A stretch of DNA of 64,000 nucleotides from Rhodoplanes sp. Z2-YC6860 (GCF_001579845.1 NZ_CP007440.1:6966029-7030028); one strand, 5' to 3'; shown: positions 34,759 to 44,270, counted from the stretch's first letter. A program made the numbers and translations. The notes: a model not told the origin generated them from the letters alone.

Positions 34759-37089
34759 ATGGGTCAATTCTCGATCGGTCAATCGGTGCGGCGTCGCGAG
34801 GACCCTCGCCTGCTTAGGGGCCGGGGCCGCTACTACGACGATCTCAAGCTCGCCGATCAACTTCATGCCGCGATCCTGCGCTCGCCGCACGCCCATGCCG
34901 ACATCCGCGGTATCGATGTGCGCGCGGCCCTGCAGATGCCCGGCGTCCATGCGGTGCTGACCGGCAGGGACTACGAGGCCGACAAGCTCGGCACGATGCC
35001 GACCATGGCGCCTTATAAGAAGCGCGACGGCGGCCCGATGTATCTGCCGCACCGGCCCGCGATTGCGATCAGCCGCGCCATGCATGTCGGCTACCCCGTG
35101 GCAGTCGTAGTCGCCGACACGCTCGACCAGGCGCGTGACGCCGCCGAGCGCGTCGAGGTCGACTATGCGCCGCGGCCCGCGGTGGTGAACGCCCGCGACG
35201 CGTTCCAGCCCGGCGCACCGCAGCTTTATGACGATTGCCCCAACAACGAAGCCTATTTCTATCAGGCGGGCAACAAGGCCGCGGTCGACGAGGCTTTCGC
35301 CCGCGCCGCGCATGTGGTCGAACAGCACCTTGTCATCAATCGCGTGACCGCGAACACCATGGAGCCGCGCGGTGTCACCGGCGAATACGATTCCGGCACC
35401 GGCCGCTACACGGTGCAATTCGGCTTCCAGCGGCCCTGGCTGTTCCGCAACGCCATCGCCGAAACCACGCTGAAAATCTCTGAGAGCCAGCTCCGGCTCA
35501 TCACCGGCGACATCGGCGGCTCCTACGGCCTGCGCGGCTCGGTCTATCCCGAGATCATCCTGATGCTCTGGGCGGCGCGGCGCGTCGGCCGGCCGGTGAA
35601 ATGGCTCGCCACCCGCAACGAGGCGCACATCAGCGACGACGACGCCCGCGACAACATCGTCGATGCGGCGCTGGCGCTCGACCGGGACGGCAAGTTCCTC
35701 GCGGTGCGCATCCGCAGCTTCGGCAATCTCGGCGCCTTCGTGTCGTTTCGCGGCGCGCTGCCGCCGGTGGTCAACATCGGCACGGTGTGCGGCGTCTACA
35801 CGACGCCCGCGGCGCATGTCGCGATCTCAGGCATGCTGACCAACACGCACTGCACCTCGCCTTATCGCGGCGCCGGCCGGCCCGAGGCGTCCTACATGAT
35901 TGAGCGGCTGATCGACATCGCGGCCGACGAGATGAAAATCGATCCGGCGGAGCTGCGCCGCCGCAACACCATTCCGCCGCAGGCGATGCCCTACAAGACG
36001 CCGCTCACCTTCACCTATGACAGCGGCCGCTTCGAGGAGAACATGGACCGGGCGATGAAGCTCGGCGACTGGACCGGCTTCGAGGCGCGGCGCAAGGAAT
36101 CGGCCAGGCGCGGGCTCCTTCGCGGCATCGGCATCTCCAACACCATCGAACAGGCGGCTGATCCCACTTACGAGACCGCGGAAATCCGCTTCGATCCGCT
36201 CGGCGGCATGACCTTCGTGACCGGCTCGATCTCGCACGGCCAGGGCCACGCCACGATCCAGACGCAGATCCTGGTCGATCGCCTGGGCGTCGATCCGGAC
36301 GCCATCAAGTTCGTGCAGGGCGACACCGAAGCGGTCGCCTTCGGCATGGGCACCGGCGGCTCGCGCTCGACGACCATGAGCGGCGGCGCCATCGTCATGG
36401 TCGCCGACAAGATCATCTCCAAAGCGAAGAAGCTTGCGGCGCACCTGCTGGAGGCCTCCGAAGGCGACATGGAGTTCAAGGACGGCCGCTTCGGGATCGC
36501 CGGCACCGACCGCGGCATCGGCATTCATGACGTCGCCAAGGCGGCGTTCAAGGTGGACAAGCTGCCGCCCGGCATGGAGCCCGGCCTCTACGAGACCGCG
36601 ACCTATCGGGCGACGAGCGGCAACTTCCCGAACGGCGCCCATGTCTGCGAGGTCGAGATCGATCCGGAGACCGGCGTCACCGACGTGGTGCGCTACAGCG
36701 TGGTCGACGACGTCGGCACCGTGATCAATCCGATGCTGGTGAAGGGCCAGATCATGGGCGGCATCGCCCAGGGCCTCGGCCAGGTGCTGATGGAAGACAA
36801 GGCCTACGACCCGCAGACCGGCCAGGTGATCTCCGGCTCGTTCATGGACTACGCCATGCCGCGCGCCGAGGACTTCTGCCTGCTGGTGGTCGAGGACAAT
36901 CCGGTGCCGACGCCGACCAATCCGCTCGGCGTCAAGGGCGCGGGCGAGGCCGGCACCGTCGGCTCACTGTCGGCTGGCGTGAACGCGATCGTCGACGCGC
37001 TGTCGGGCTTCGGCATCCGCCACATCGACACGCCCTGCACACCGTTCCGGGTGTGGCAGGCGATTCAAGAAGCGAAGCGGGGCAGCTAG
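34759..37089 (+). CDS. Xanthine dehydrogenase-family molybdenum-binding large subunit
   Basis: A 776-aa molybdopterin subunit like CoxL or aldehyde oxidoreductase. Visible signatures are GQSVRRREDPRLLRGRGRYY at the N-terminus, the GDIGGSYGLRGSVYPE substrate-channel loop, SPYRGAGRPEA, the ISHGQGHATIQTQ cofactor loop, and the active-site Glu in KGAGEAGTVG. The frame continues to 34669, but the ATG at 34759 fits family N-termini and has GGAG upstream. Such enzymes normally need an FAD subunit and a [2Fe-2S] subunit, neither of which is encoded in the window. Confidence 0.92.
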   Translation: MGQFSIGQSVRRREDPRLLRGRGRYYDDLKLADQLHAAILRSPHAHADIRGIDVRAALQMPGVHAVLTGRDYEADKLGTMPTMAPYKKRDGGPMYLPHRPAIAISRAMHVGYPVAVVVADTLDQARDAAERVEVDYAPRPAVVNARDAFQPGAPQLYDDCPNNEAYFYQAGNKAAVDEAFARAAHVVEQHLVINRVTANTMEPRGVTGEYDSGTGRYTVQFGFQRPWLFRNAIAETTLKISESQLRLITGDIGGSYGLRGSVYPEIILMLWAARRVGRPVKWLATRNEAHISDDDARDNIVDAALALDRDGKFLAVRIRSFGNLGAFVSFRGALPPVVNIGTVCGVYTTPAAHVAISGMLTNTHCTSPYRGAGRPEASYMIERLIDIAADEMKIDPAELRRRNTIPPQAMPYKTPLTFTYDSGRFEENMDRAMKLGDWTGFEARRKESARRGLLRGIGISNTIEQAADPTYETAEIRFDPLGGMTFVTGSISHGQGHATIQTQILVDRLGVDPDAIKFVQGDTEAVAFGMGTGGSRSTTMSGGAIVMVADKIISKAKKLAAHLLEASEGDMEFKDGRFGIAGTDRGIGIHDVAKAAFKVDKLPPGMEPGLYETATYRATSGNFPNGAHVCEVEIDPETGVTDVVRYSVVDDVGTVINPMLVKGQIMGGIAQGLGQVLMEDKAYDPQTGQVISGSFMDYAMPRAEDFCLLVVEDNPVPTPTNPLGVKGAGEAGTVGSLSAGVNAIVDALSGFGIRHIDTPCTPFRVWQAIQEAKRGS

Positions 37090-37118
37090 AGCTTCCCTGC
37101 TGAATTAAGGCATGCCCG

Positions 37119-37253
37119 CGCAACAGGCACACTGTCACCCGCGGGCTTGACCCGCGGGTCCATGACCAAGGTTCGACAATCGAGGTCTTACGTAAGGCTG
37201 CCTTGAGCGGCGCCCGCTCATGGATCGCCGGGTCAAGCCCGGCGATGACACCG
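37119..37253. repeat. Two-hairpin intergenic repeat, family B copy 2
   Basis: It begins with CAACAGGCACACTGTCACCC, then the hairpin CCCGCGGG-CTTGA-CCCGCGGG, and ends with the hairpin GATCGCCGGG-TCAAG-CCCGGCGATGAC. The first half is shared with the repeat at 47135-47290 and the second half with the one at 14264-14364. It separates the convergent molybdenum hydroxylase and boxB genes. Confidence 0.8.
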
Positions 37254-37289
37254 CCGTTGTGGCCCGCGCGCGGAGAACGGGCCCCGCCG

Positions 37290-38741
37290 CTACGCCACCA
37301 TCTTCACATACTCGAAATTGCCCGGCCGGTTGTCGATGCCGACCTTGGGCGGCGAGATCCACGACGCGAACCGACCGGGCTCGGCGACCGGCTGCATCAG
37401 CGAGGTGATGAAGTCCCCGTCTGCAGCCGACGGCAGCCAGTCGTCCTTCTGTTTCGCCCACGTCGCATCGTCGATCAGCACGCCCTTCGGCGTCGCATGC
37501 ACGTCCTTGAATTCGCCGATGTCGCGGTGGAACGCGACATGCGGCAGCGCAAGCCGGAACGACACACCGGTGCGTTCGATGATCTTGTTGAAGCGCTCGA
37601 TGCCCTTGGCGCAGTCGTGGGTGTAATCGTCGCGCAGCCGCATGTTGAGCGCCGTCAGCGCCGGCTCGTCGACCAGCTTGATCTCGCCGTTGACGAACTT
37701 CAGCACCGGATAGACGTCATTCTCGAGCTTGTGGTCGTCCTGAATCGCGGTCTCGCGGAAGCGGCCCTTCAGCCCCGCGTTGAACGCATTGGCCGCGTTG
37801 GTCGAGACCTCCGAGCCGAACAGATCGAGCGACAGCGTGTAGTGCAGGTTGAGCTTCTTCTGGATGGTCGGAAGATCGATGACACCGAGCTTCCTCACCT
37901 TCTCGATTTCGTTGGGATCCTCGATGCCCGCCGCCTTCATCGCCTCGCAGGTGCGCTGCACTACGCGGCCGATGCCGGTCTCGCCGACGAACATGTGATG
38001 CGCTTCCTCGGTCAGCATGAAGCGGCAGGTGCGCGACAGCGGATCGAAGCCCGATTGCGCGAGGCTTTCGAGCTGCATCTTGCCGTCGCGGTCGGTGAAG
38101 AAGGTGAACATGAACAGCGACAGCCAGTCCGGCGTCGCCTCGTTGAAAGCGCCGAGCATGCGCGGCGCGTCAGAGCTGCCGGAGCGGCGACGCAGCATGT
38201 CATCCGCCTCGTCTCGCCCATCGCGGCCGAAATACTTGTGCAGCAGATAGACCATCGCCCAGAGATGACGGCCCTCTTCGACGTTGATCTGGAACAGGTT
38301 GCGCATGTCGTAGAGCGACGGCGCGGTCTTGCCGAGATGACGCTGCTGCTCGACCGACGCGGGCTCGGTGTCGCCCTGGATCACGACGAGCCGGCGCAGC
38401 ATGGCGCGGTACTCGCCCGGCACCTCCTGCCATACATCCTGGCCCATATGTGCGCCGAACGACACCTTGCGGCCTTCTTCATGCGGCGCCAGCAGGATGC
38501 CCCAGCGGTACTCCGGCATCTTCACGTAGTCGAACTTGGCCCAGCCCTTCGGATCGACCGACACCGCGGTGCGCAGATAGACCAGCGACTCCTGGAAGCC
38601 CTCCGGCCCCATGTTCTGCCACCAGTCGATATAGCCCGGGTGCCAGCCTTCGAGCGCTTTGAGCACCCGGCGATCCTCGGTGAGGTTGACGTTGTTCGGG
38701 ATCTTCTCGCGGTAGTCCACGTTGATGATGTCGCTGGTCAT
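37290..38741 (-). CDS. boxB: BoxB, oxygenase subunit of benzoyl-CoA 2,3-epoxidase
   Basis: A 483-aa diiron oxygenase that epoxidises benzoyl-CoA in the aerobic box pathway. Iron-ligand pairs of ExxH form are visible in VEEGRHL (near residue 155) and TEEAHHMFVGETG, and N-terminal stretches such as PNNVNLTEDRRVLKALEGW and HPGYIDWWQNMGP match the family. GAGGAG lies seven bases before the ATG at 38741; the frame to 38768 is dropped. It lies 55 bases downstream of boxC. Its reductase partner BoxA is not encoded in the window. Confidence 0.96.
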   Translation of the reverse strand: MTSDIINVDYREKIPNNVNLTEDRRVLKALEGWHPGYIDWWQNMGPEGFQESLVYLRTAVSVDPKGWAKFDYVKMPEYRWGILLAPHEEGRKVSFGAHMGQDVWQEVPGEYRAMLRRLVVIQGDTEPASVEQQRHLGKTAPSLYDMRNLFQINVEEGRHLWAMVYLLHKYFGRDGRDEADDMLRRRSGSSDAPRMLGAFNEATPDWLSLFMFTFFTDRDGKMQLESLAQSGFDPLSRTCRFMLTEEAHHMFVGETGIGRVVQRTCEAMKAAGIEDPNEIEKVRKLGVIDLPTIQKKLNLHYTLSLDLFGSEVSTNAANAFNAGLKGRFRETAIQDDHKLENDVYPVLKFVNGEIKLVDEPALTALNMRLRDDYTHDCAKGIERFNKIIERTGVSFRLALPHVAFHRDIGEFKDVHATPKGVLIDDATWAKQKDDWLPSAADGDFITSLMQPVAEPGRFASWISPPKVGIDNRPGNFEYVKMVA

Positions 38742-38796
38742 CGCACGCTCCTCTGGTTCGGCAGTCATGGCCTAAGGTCTTGGCCGAACGTTGTCG

Positions 38797-40485
38797 TTAA
38801 ACTCGTTTCATATCGAACACGGCCTTCTGGCCGGTGCCGTAGCGGCGCAGCGCACCCTCTTCGCCGATGGCGTTGGGACGCTGGAAGATCCAGTTCTGCC
38901 AGGCGGTGAGGCGCGCGAAGATTTTCGATTCCATCGTTTCGGGCCCACCGAAGCGCAGGTTCGCTTCCATGCCAGTGAGACCGTCTGGCGAGAAGCTCGC
39001 GCGCTCCTCGAAGAACATGCGGATCTCGTCCTCCCAATCGATGTCGTCGAGCGCGAAGGTGACGAGGCCCAGCTCTTCGGCGGCTTCGGCGTCGAGCTCA
39101 CGGCCGATGGCCTGCTTGGCGTGCTCCAGCGACTCCGGCTCGCCGAGAAACCGCGTGGCGAGCCGCGTCAGGCCGTTGCTCATGATGAGGCCCGCGAAGT
39201 TCGCGTCGCCCAGCATGATCGCGGCCGGCGGGCGGTTGTCGCCCTCCATGCGGCCGATCAGCATGTAGGAGCGGTCCGACGCAAAGATCAGCTCGGCGAG
39301 CGTTCCGGCAAAGCACGAACCCGGCTCGACCAGCGTCACCAGCGAGCGCGACGTCAGATCGACGCGCTTGAGGACACGCTTCCACTTCAGAGTGATTTCG
39401 CGGGCGAGCCAGTGCTTCGCATTTTTCGCCAGGAAGGCGTCGTATTCCAGCACGAGCTTCGGATCGCCCTCGGACTTGAACACGATCACCGCGATTTCGA
39501 GCTCGTTGGCCCGGATATCGAGGATCGCATCATCAAGCTCGCGGGCGAGCCGCAGCGGCCAGAACTCAGCGCCCTGCTTGATCATCTCATCGACGGATAC
39601 GGGCGGCGGCGCATCGGGCCCGCGCAGCGTGATGGTGGCGAGCCGCGCCCCACGGTCGAATTCGACTGACACAGCGCTGTATTCCGCACCGTCGGCCGTG
39701 CGCATGCGCTTCAGCGGCACAAGGGCGATGCCTTTCGCATCGGCCGGCCGGTCGGACTTGCCAGCAAACTGGCGGGCGCGCTCTTTCACCGCGTCTTCGA
39801 GCTTGCTGTTCGGCACCACCTCATCGACCAGGCGCCAGTCGGCCGCGCGCTTGCCCTTGATGCCTTCCTCGGTTGTGCAGAACACATCGGCATGATCGCG
39901 GCGCACCTTGCGCTTGTCGGTGACGCGGGTCAGCCCGCCGGTGCCGGGCAGCACCGCGAGCAGCGGCAGTTCGGGCAGCGACACGGTCGAGGAGCCGTCG
40001 TCGGTCAGGATGATATGATCGGCGGCAAGCGCCAGCTCATAGCCGCCGCCGGCGCACGAGCCGGTGACCACGCAAATGGTCTTCTGGCCGGAAAACTCGC
40101 TCGCGTCCTCGATGCTGTTGCGGGTCTCGTTGGTGAACTTGCAGAAGTTGACCTTGTGAGCATGCGTCGCGCCGGCGAGCATGCGGATGTTGGCGCCGGC
40201 GCAGAACACCCGTGGCTTGCCGGAGCGCAGCAGCACGACCTTCACCTCCGGATGCTCGAAACGCAGCCGCTCCAGCGCATCCGCGAGTTCGATGTCGACG
40301 CCGAGATCGTAGGAGTTGAGCTTGAGCTGATAGCCCTCGAACAGCGGCGCGTTCTCATCGACGTCCATGGTCAACGTCGCGACATCGCCTTCGGTCGCGA
40401 GCTTCCAATGGTGATAACGGGACGGCTCGGTGGCGAAATCAATCCGATCGTGGCCGTTCGAGAGCTTCCGTTCAGTGTCAGCCAT
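38797..40485 (-). CDS. boxC: BoxC, 2,3-epoxybenzoyl-CoA dihydrolase
   Basis: A 562-aa ring-cleaving enzyme of the crotonase superfamily. The N-terminal part carries the crotonase oxyanion loop (VFCAGANIRMLAGATHAHK) and GSCAGGGYELALAADHI; a large C-terminal domain follows, ending in MKRV. It hydrolyses the epoxide of BoxAB to a dehydroadipyl-CoA semialdehyde and formate. The ATG at 40485 lies five bases after the boxR stop, so the two are coupled; a GTG at 40506 would overlap boxR. Confidence 0.95.
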   Translation of the reverse strand: MADTERKLSNGHDRIDFATEPSRYHHWKLATEGDVATLTMDVDENAPLFEGYQLKLNSYDLGVDIELADALERLRFEHPEVKVVLLRSGKPRVFCAGANIRMLAGATHAHKVNFCKFTNETRNSIEDASEFSGQKTICVVTGSCAGGGYELALAADHIILTDDGSSTVSLPELPLLAVLPGTGGLTRVTDKRKVRRDHADVFCTTEEGIKGKRAADWRLVDEVVPNSKLEDAVKERARQFAGKSDRPADAKGIALVPLKRMRTADGAEYSAVSVEFDRGARLATITLRGPDAPPPVSVDEMIKQGAEFWPLRLARELDDAILDIRANELEIAVIVFKSEGDPKLVLEYDAFLAKNAKHWLAREITLKWKRVLKRVDLTSRSLVTLVEPGSCFAGTLAELIFASDRSYMLIGRMEGDNRPPAAIMLGDANFAGLIMSNGLTRLATRFLGEPESLEHAKQAIGRELDAEAAEELGLVTFALDDIDWEDEIRMFFEERASFSPDGLTGMEANLRFGGPETMESKIFARLTAWQNWIFQRPNAIGEEGALRRYGTGQKAVFDMKRV

Positions 40486-40490
40486 AGCAC

Positions 40491-41396
40491 TTAGCCTTTC
40501 ATCCACGGCGCGACGAGCTTCGAAAGCTTGGCGAAGCTCTGCTGAATGGTTGCGCCCGACGTATCGAGATTGAGCTCGGCGCGCGCGTAGTCAGCGCGAC
40601 GCGATTCGAGAATGGAGTGGAGGTCGGCCATGGCCTCGCGGTTCTTGGCCATCGGCCGGAAGTCGCCCTGCTTCATCACGCGGCCCATGTGCTCCTCGGG
40701 CTGCGCGCTGATCCAAACCGTATGGGTGCGGCGCAGGAGCAGGCCGTAGGTCTCCGGATTGGAGACGATGCCGCCCGCGGTCGCGATCACCGCGCTTTCA
40801 TTCTCAGCGATGGCGCGCTCGAGGCAGGCGCGCTCATAGCGGCGGAAAGTCGCGATGCCGGACATCTCGATGAGCAGCGGCACGGTCGCGCCGTACTCCT
40901 GCTCGACCTTGCGATTGAGCTCGATGAACGGCACGCCAAGCTTCTCGGCGAGAAGCTTGCCGAGCGTCGATTTGCCGGCGCCGCGCAGGCCAACGAGCCC
41001 GATGCGGCGGCCACGGTCGGCCGCCGCGATATGCGCGATCTGCCGTTCGATGCTGTCGGCGACGACGGCGAGGTCGCTCGGCGGCACGCGGCCGAGCAGA
41101 TCGATGATCCGCGCATAGGGCGCCGCCACGCCGCCGGTCTGCGGCAGCAATTCGAACATCGGCATCTCGAGCGCGTCGGCGATGGCGCGCAGCACCAGCA
41201 CCGAGGGATTGCCGGCGCCGCTTTCGATCTGCGCGAGATAGCGCTCCGAAGTGCCCGAAGCTTGCGCGAGCAGACGGCGTGACAGGCCACGCTTGGCACG
41301 GCCGAGTCGCACCATACGGCCGATCTCAGCCGCGAAGGCGGCATCGGCCCGACTGGACGCATCAGCAATGTCGCGGGCTTCAAAGGTGCTGGCCAT
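40491..41396 (-). CDS. boxR: BoxR/BzdR regulator: HTH domain fused to a shikimate-kinase-like domain
   Basis: A 301-aa repressor of the BzdR/BoxR family. Residues about 25-80 form an XRE-type helix-turn-helix (GLSRRLLAQASGTSERYLAQ). A shikimate-kinase-like domain with Walker A GLRGAGKST at residues 136-144 follows; in this family it senses benzoyl-CoA rather than making shikimate phosphate. ATG at 41396 is chosen: the alternative ATG at 41417 would sit inside a 28-bp palindrome that looks like its own operator. It heads a boxR-boxC-boxB transcript. Confidence 0.95.
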   Translation of the reverse strand: MASTFEARDIADASSRADAAFAAEIGRMVRLGRAKRGLSRRLLAQASGTSERYLAQIESGAGNPSVLVLRAIADALEMPMFELLPQTGGVAAPYARIIDLLGRVPPSDLAVVADSIERQIAHIAAADRGRRIGLVGLRGAGKSTLGKLLAEKLGVPFIELNRKVEQEYGATVPLLIEMSGIATFRRYERACLERAIAENESAVIATAGGIVSNPETYGLLLRRTHTVWISAQPEEHMGRVMKQGDFRPMAKNREAMADLHSILESRRADYARAELNLDTSGATIQQSFAKLSKLVAPWMKG

Positions 41397-41416
41397 GGCC
41401 TTCCCTGATCTGTTCA

Positions 41417-41444
41417 TGCATTATAATTCATGATCCATAATGCA
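41417..41444. promoter_or_regulatory. Candidate BoxR operator: 28-bp imperfect palindrome
   Basis: TGCATTAT (41417-41424) and ATAATGCA (41437-41444) are perfect 8-bp inverted arms; over the full 14+14 bases 11 of 14 positions pair, with TCATGA at the centre. It lies 21 bases upstream of the chosen boxR start. The Azoarcus homologue BzdR is known to bind operators containing TGCA repeats, so TGCA ends fit. Binding itself is inferred. Confidence 0.65.
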
Positions 41445-41525
41445 GGCAATGGGCTGGCAGACAAAAACCAGCCAGCCCGCGCACCCAAGGGGACGCCGGC
41501 CCAATCGTCGAATTGTGGAATAAAA

Positions 41526-42347
41526 TCAGCGCACTACGGCCGCCAGCGCGCCTTCATGCTCGCGCAACACCCGGCCGCCGAACGCGGCAATCGCTTTCAG
41601 CGTCTGCTCCGTCGCCTCGCGATGGGGCACGTGCTTGATGCCGGGCATCAGCAGCACGTCGACCGGACAGTAGCACTCCTCCCGCGCGATCTCGATCTGC
41701 CGCACGGTGCCGTAATGATCATCGTGGCCCTGGATGATCAGCACCGGCACACGGATATAGGCGAGCACATCGGTGATGTCCCAGGCGTGGAAATCGTTCT
41801 TGAGCCACACGTCGGTCCAGCCGCGCACCGTCGCGTCCGCATCGGCGTGCCAGCGCTGGAAGCGCTGGCGCACGTCGGTGGTGTCGAAGGCCTGGCGGAT
41901 TTCGCCGATCGACTGAATGGTCACGTCCTCGACGATGAAGTGCGGCGCCATCAGCACCAGACCGCGCACGCGGTGATCCTGCACCGCGCCCCCATAGATC
42001 GCGGCAACCGAAGCGCCGTCACTGTGGCCGACCAGCAGGCCCTGCCGGAAGCCGATGGCGTCGAGCAATCGCGGCAAAACTTGTTGCGCCTCGACGTGCA
42101 TGAAGTCGAGCTTTCGAGGCAATTGCGCCGGGCTCGAATGACCGTAACCGATGCGCGAATAAGCGAACACGCCGAAGCCGGTCGCAGCGGCGAGTTTCCC
42201 CGGGAAATCGCCCCACATACCGGCGGAGCCCAGGCCCTCGTGCAACAGGATCAGCGTCGGCGCTTCGTCCGGTCGCGGGCCGGCCATGCGGTACTCGATC
42301 CGCAGCGGCGGCAGATCGATGAAGCCCTGGTCGGAAAGCATCGCCAT
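41526..42347 (-). CDS. Alpha/beta hydrolase
   Basis: A 273-aa alpha/beta-hydrolase-fold protein. The nucleophile elbow is VGHSDGAS with Ser near residue 110, the oxyanion region is LLHEGLGSAGMW, and late Asp and His candidates lie in IIQGHDDHYG and MPGIKHVPHRE. The Asp after the Ser (HSDG) is common in box-cluster hydrolases of this type. It lies upstream of boxR on the same strand, so a role as thioesterase or lactonase in benzoate catabolism is plausible but not shown. It has ATG candidates at 42347 and 42341. Confidence 0.87.
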   Translation of the reverse strand: MAMLSDQGFIDLPPLRIEYRMAGPRPDEAPTLILLHEGLGSAGMWGDFPGKLAAATGFGVFAYSRIGYGHSSPAQLPRKLDFMHVEAQQVLPRLLDAIGFRQGLLVGHSDGASVAAIYGGAVQDHRVRGLVLMAPHFIVEDVTIQSIGEIRQAFDTTDVRQRFQRWHADADATVRGWTDVWLKNDFHAWDITDVLAYIRVPVLIIQGHDDHYGTVRQIEIAREECYCPVDVLLMPGIKHVPHREATEQTLKAIAAFGGRVLREHEGALAAVVR

Positions 42348-42464
42348 GAGATGCAGTCATGACCGCGCAAAACCGAGAGGTCAATCGCCCGGCTGACACG
42401 AAAATGGCCTGACGCCTCGACTTAGCGCGTACTGGGAGCCTCAAGCCCCGGATTTCCCGGCACG

Positions 42465-43439
42465 TTACTCGATGTTGATATTGGCAGCCCGGATCGGCGC
42501 AGCCCATTTCTGGACGTCGCTCGCGACGAGCTTCGTCATGTAGTCGACCGAGGCCTGCTCTCCGGCCGGCGGCTCCGCACCGATCGAACGAAGCCGGTCC
42601 CGCACAGCCGGTGTCTGCATGGCCGTGACGGCGGCCTTGTTGAGCTTTTGCACGATCGCCGGCGGCGTCGCCTTCGGCAGGAACAGCGCGTTCCACGTCG
42701 AGGCGTCGAAATCCGGCAGCCCCTGCTCGGCGCTCGACGGAATGCCTGGCAGGAACGGCGAGCGCTCGGGCGCCAGCAATGCAAGCGGCTTGATGGTTTT
42801 GCCATCGAGCTGCGGCAACACCACCGCAACCACGGCGCACTGGTAATCGATCACGCCAGCGAGCAAGTCGGTCATCGCTTGCGCGGCGCCGCGATACGGA
42901 ACGTGGATGATGTCGGCGCCGATGGCATTGTTGAACAGTGCGCAGGCGAGATGGCCCGCGGAGCCGGTGCCGGGCGAGCCGTATTTCAGGCTGTTCTGGT
43001 TGGCTTTCGCGTAGGCGATGAAATCCTGCAGATTGTTGACGGGTAGATCCTTGCGGGTGATCAGCACAAACGGCTGATCCGCAATCAGCACGACCGGCGC
43101 AAAATCCGACGGCTGATAAGGTGGATTCTTGTAGAGGAACTGATTTTGCGCGTGAGTTCCCGCTGTGCCAATCACCGACTGATAGCCATCGGGCGCAGCC
43201 TTGGCGACGCGCGCGCTGCCGATCATGCCGCCGCCTCCGGGGACGTTTTCGATGATCACCGGCTGGCCCAGCGATTCCGACATCTGCGGCGCGATGATGC
43301 GCCCGAGCACATCGGCGCCGGACCCTGGCCCGTATGGCACGACAATGGTCAACGGCCGTGTCGGCCAGTCCTGCGCTGCGGTTGGGACCGCGGACGCAAC
43401 GAGCGCCGCGGCGACAAGAGCGGGCGTCATTTTCGACAT
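42465..43439 (-). CDS. Bug/TctC-family periplasmic solute receptor in the benzoate cluster
   Basis: A 324-aa Bug receptor with signal peptide (ending VPTAAQ), WPTRPLTIVVPYGPGSGAD and IIENVPGGGGMIGSA. AGGAG precedes the ATG. It lies between livF and the box-side alpha/beta hydrolase on the same strand, so the benzoate locus encodes both a complete Liv ABC importer and an unrelated receptor type. An aromatic-acid ligand is a reasonable guess from context. Confidence 0.92.
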   Translation of the reverse strand: MSKMTPALVAAALVASAVPTAAQDWPTRPLTIVVPYGPGSGADVLGRIIAPQMSESLGQPVIIENVPGGGGMIGSARVAKAAPDGYQSVIGTAGTHAQNQFLYKNPPYQPSDFAPVVLIADQPFVLITRKDLPVNNLQDFIAYAKANQNSLKYGSPGTGSAGHLACALFNNAIGADIIHVPYRGAAQAMTDLLAGVIDYQCAVVAVVLPQLDGKTIKPLALLAPERSPFLPGIPSSAEQGLPDFDASTWNALFLPKATPPAIVQKLNKAAVTAMQTPAVRDRLRSIGAEPPAGEQASVDYMTKLVASDVQKWAAPIRAANINIE

Positions 43440-43556
43440 GGCTGGCTCCTGATCTTCGTCAGGATGTGAGCAAGAGCCATGCCAAAGGATGCGAATACCC
43501 CGCGCGTTTTGCGCGACGTTGAGGCGCGATACGACCGGTGCAGGAATTTTGCGAGG

Positions 43557-44270
43557 CTAGATGCCGAGATACTGATGCTGCACGTCGGGCGCTGCGGCAA
43601 GCGCCGCTGAATTGCCGGACCACACCACCTTGCCGCGCTCGATGATGTAATGGCGGTCGGCGATGCGGGTCAGCGCCTCGACGTTCTTGTCGATCACCAG
43701 GATCGACTGACCGGCCGCCTTGAGCCGCGTCAGGCACGACCAGATCTCGGCACGAATGAGCGGCGCCAGGCCCTCGGTCGCCTCGTCGAGAATGAGCAAT
43801 CGCGGATTGGTCATCAGCGCGCGGCCGATGGCGAGCATCTGCTGTTCGCCACCCGAGAGCAGATTGCCCATGTTCGACAGCCGCTCGCCGAGATGCGGAA
43901 AAAGCTCGAGCACCTTGTCGAGCGTCCAGGGGTCTGCAGCCTTGCCGAAATTCGCCGCGGTCGCGACCAGGTTCTCGCGCGTCGTCAGATTCGGGAAAAT
44001 CTGCCGGCCCTCGGGCACGAGACCGATGCCGAGCTTGGCGACGCGGAACGACGGCAGGCCCGCGATCTCTTTTCCGCCGAAGCGGATCGAGCCGGCCATC
44101 GCCGGCGTCAACCCCATGATCGAGCGCACAGTCGTGGTCTTGCCCATGCCGTTGCGGCCCATCAAGGTCACCATCTCGCCGGGCGCGATGGCGAGCGAGA
44201 TGCCGAACAACACCTGGCTCAAGCCGTAACGAGTCTCAATGTTGTCGACGGCAAGCAGCGGCTCAGACAT
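43557..44270 (-). CDS. livF: Liv-type ATP-binding protein LivF of the benzoate cluster
   Basis: A 237-aa ATPase. Walker A is GRNGMGKTT, the signature is LLSGGEQQMLAIGRAL, and Walker B is LLILDEATEGLAP. Its ATG overlaps the livG end by eight bases, so the livH-M-G-F genes are one coupled unit. In Walker B the usual Pro is Ala (DEAT), and the switch position after it reads VIDKN where His is usual; similar forms occur in aromatic-acid importers. Confidence 0.93.
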   Translation of the reverse strand: MSEPLLAVDNIETRYGLSQVLFGISLAIAPGEMVTLMGRNGMGKTTTVRSIMGLTPAMAGSIRFGGKEIAGLPSFRVAKLGIGLVPEGRQIFPNLTTRENLVATAANFGKAADPWTLDKVLELFPHLGERLSNMGNLLSGGEQQMLAIGRALMTNPRLLILDEATEGLAPLIRAEIWSCLTRLKAAGQSILVIDKNVEALTRIADRHYIIERGKVVWSGNSAALAAAPDVQHQYLGI

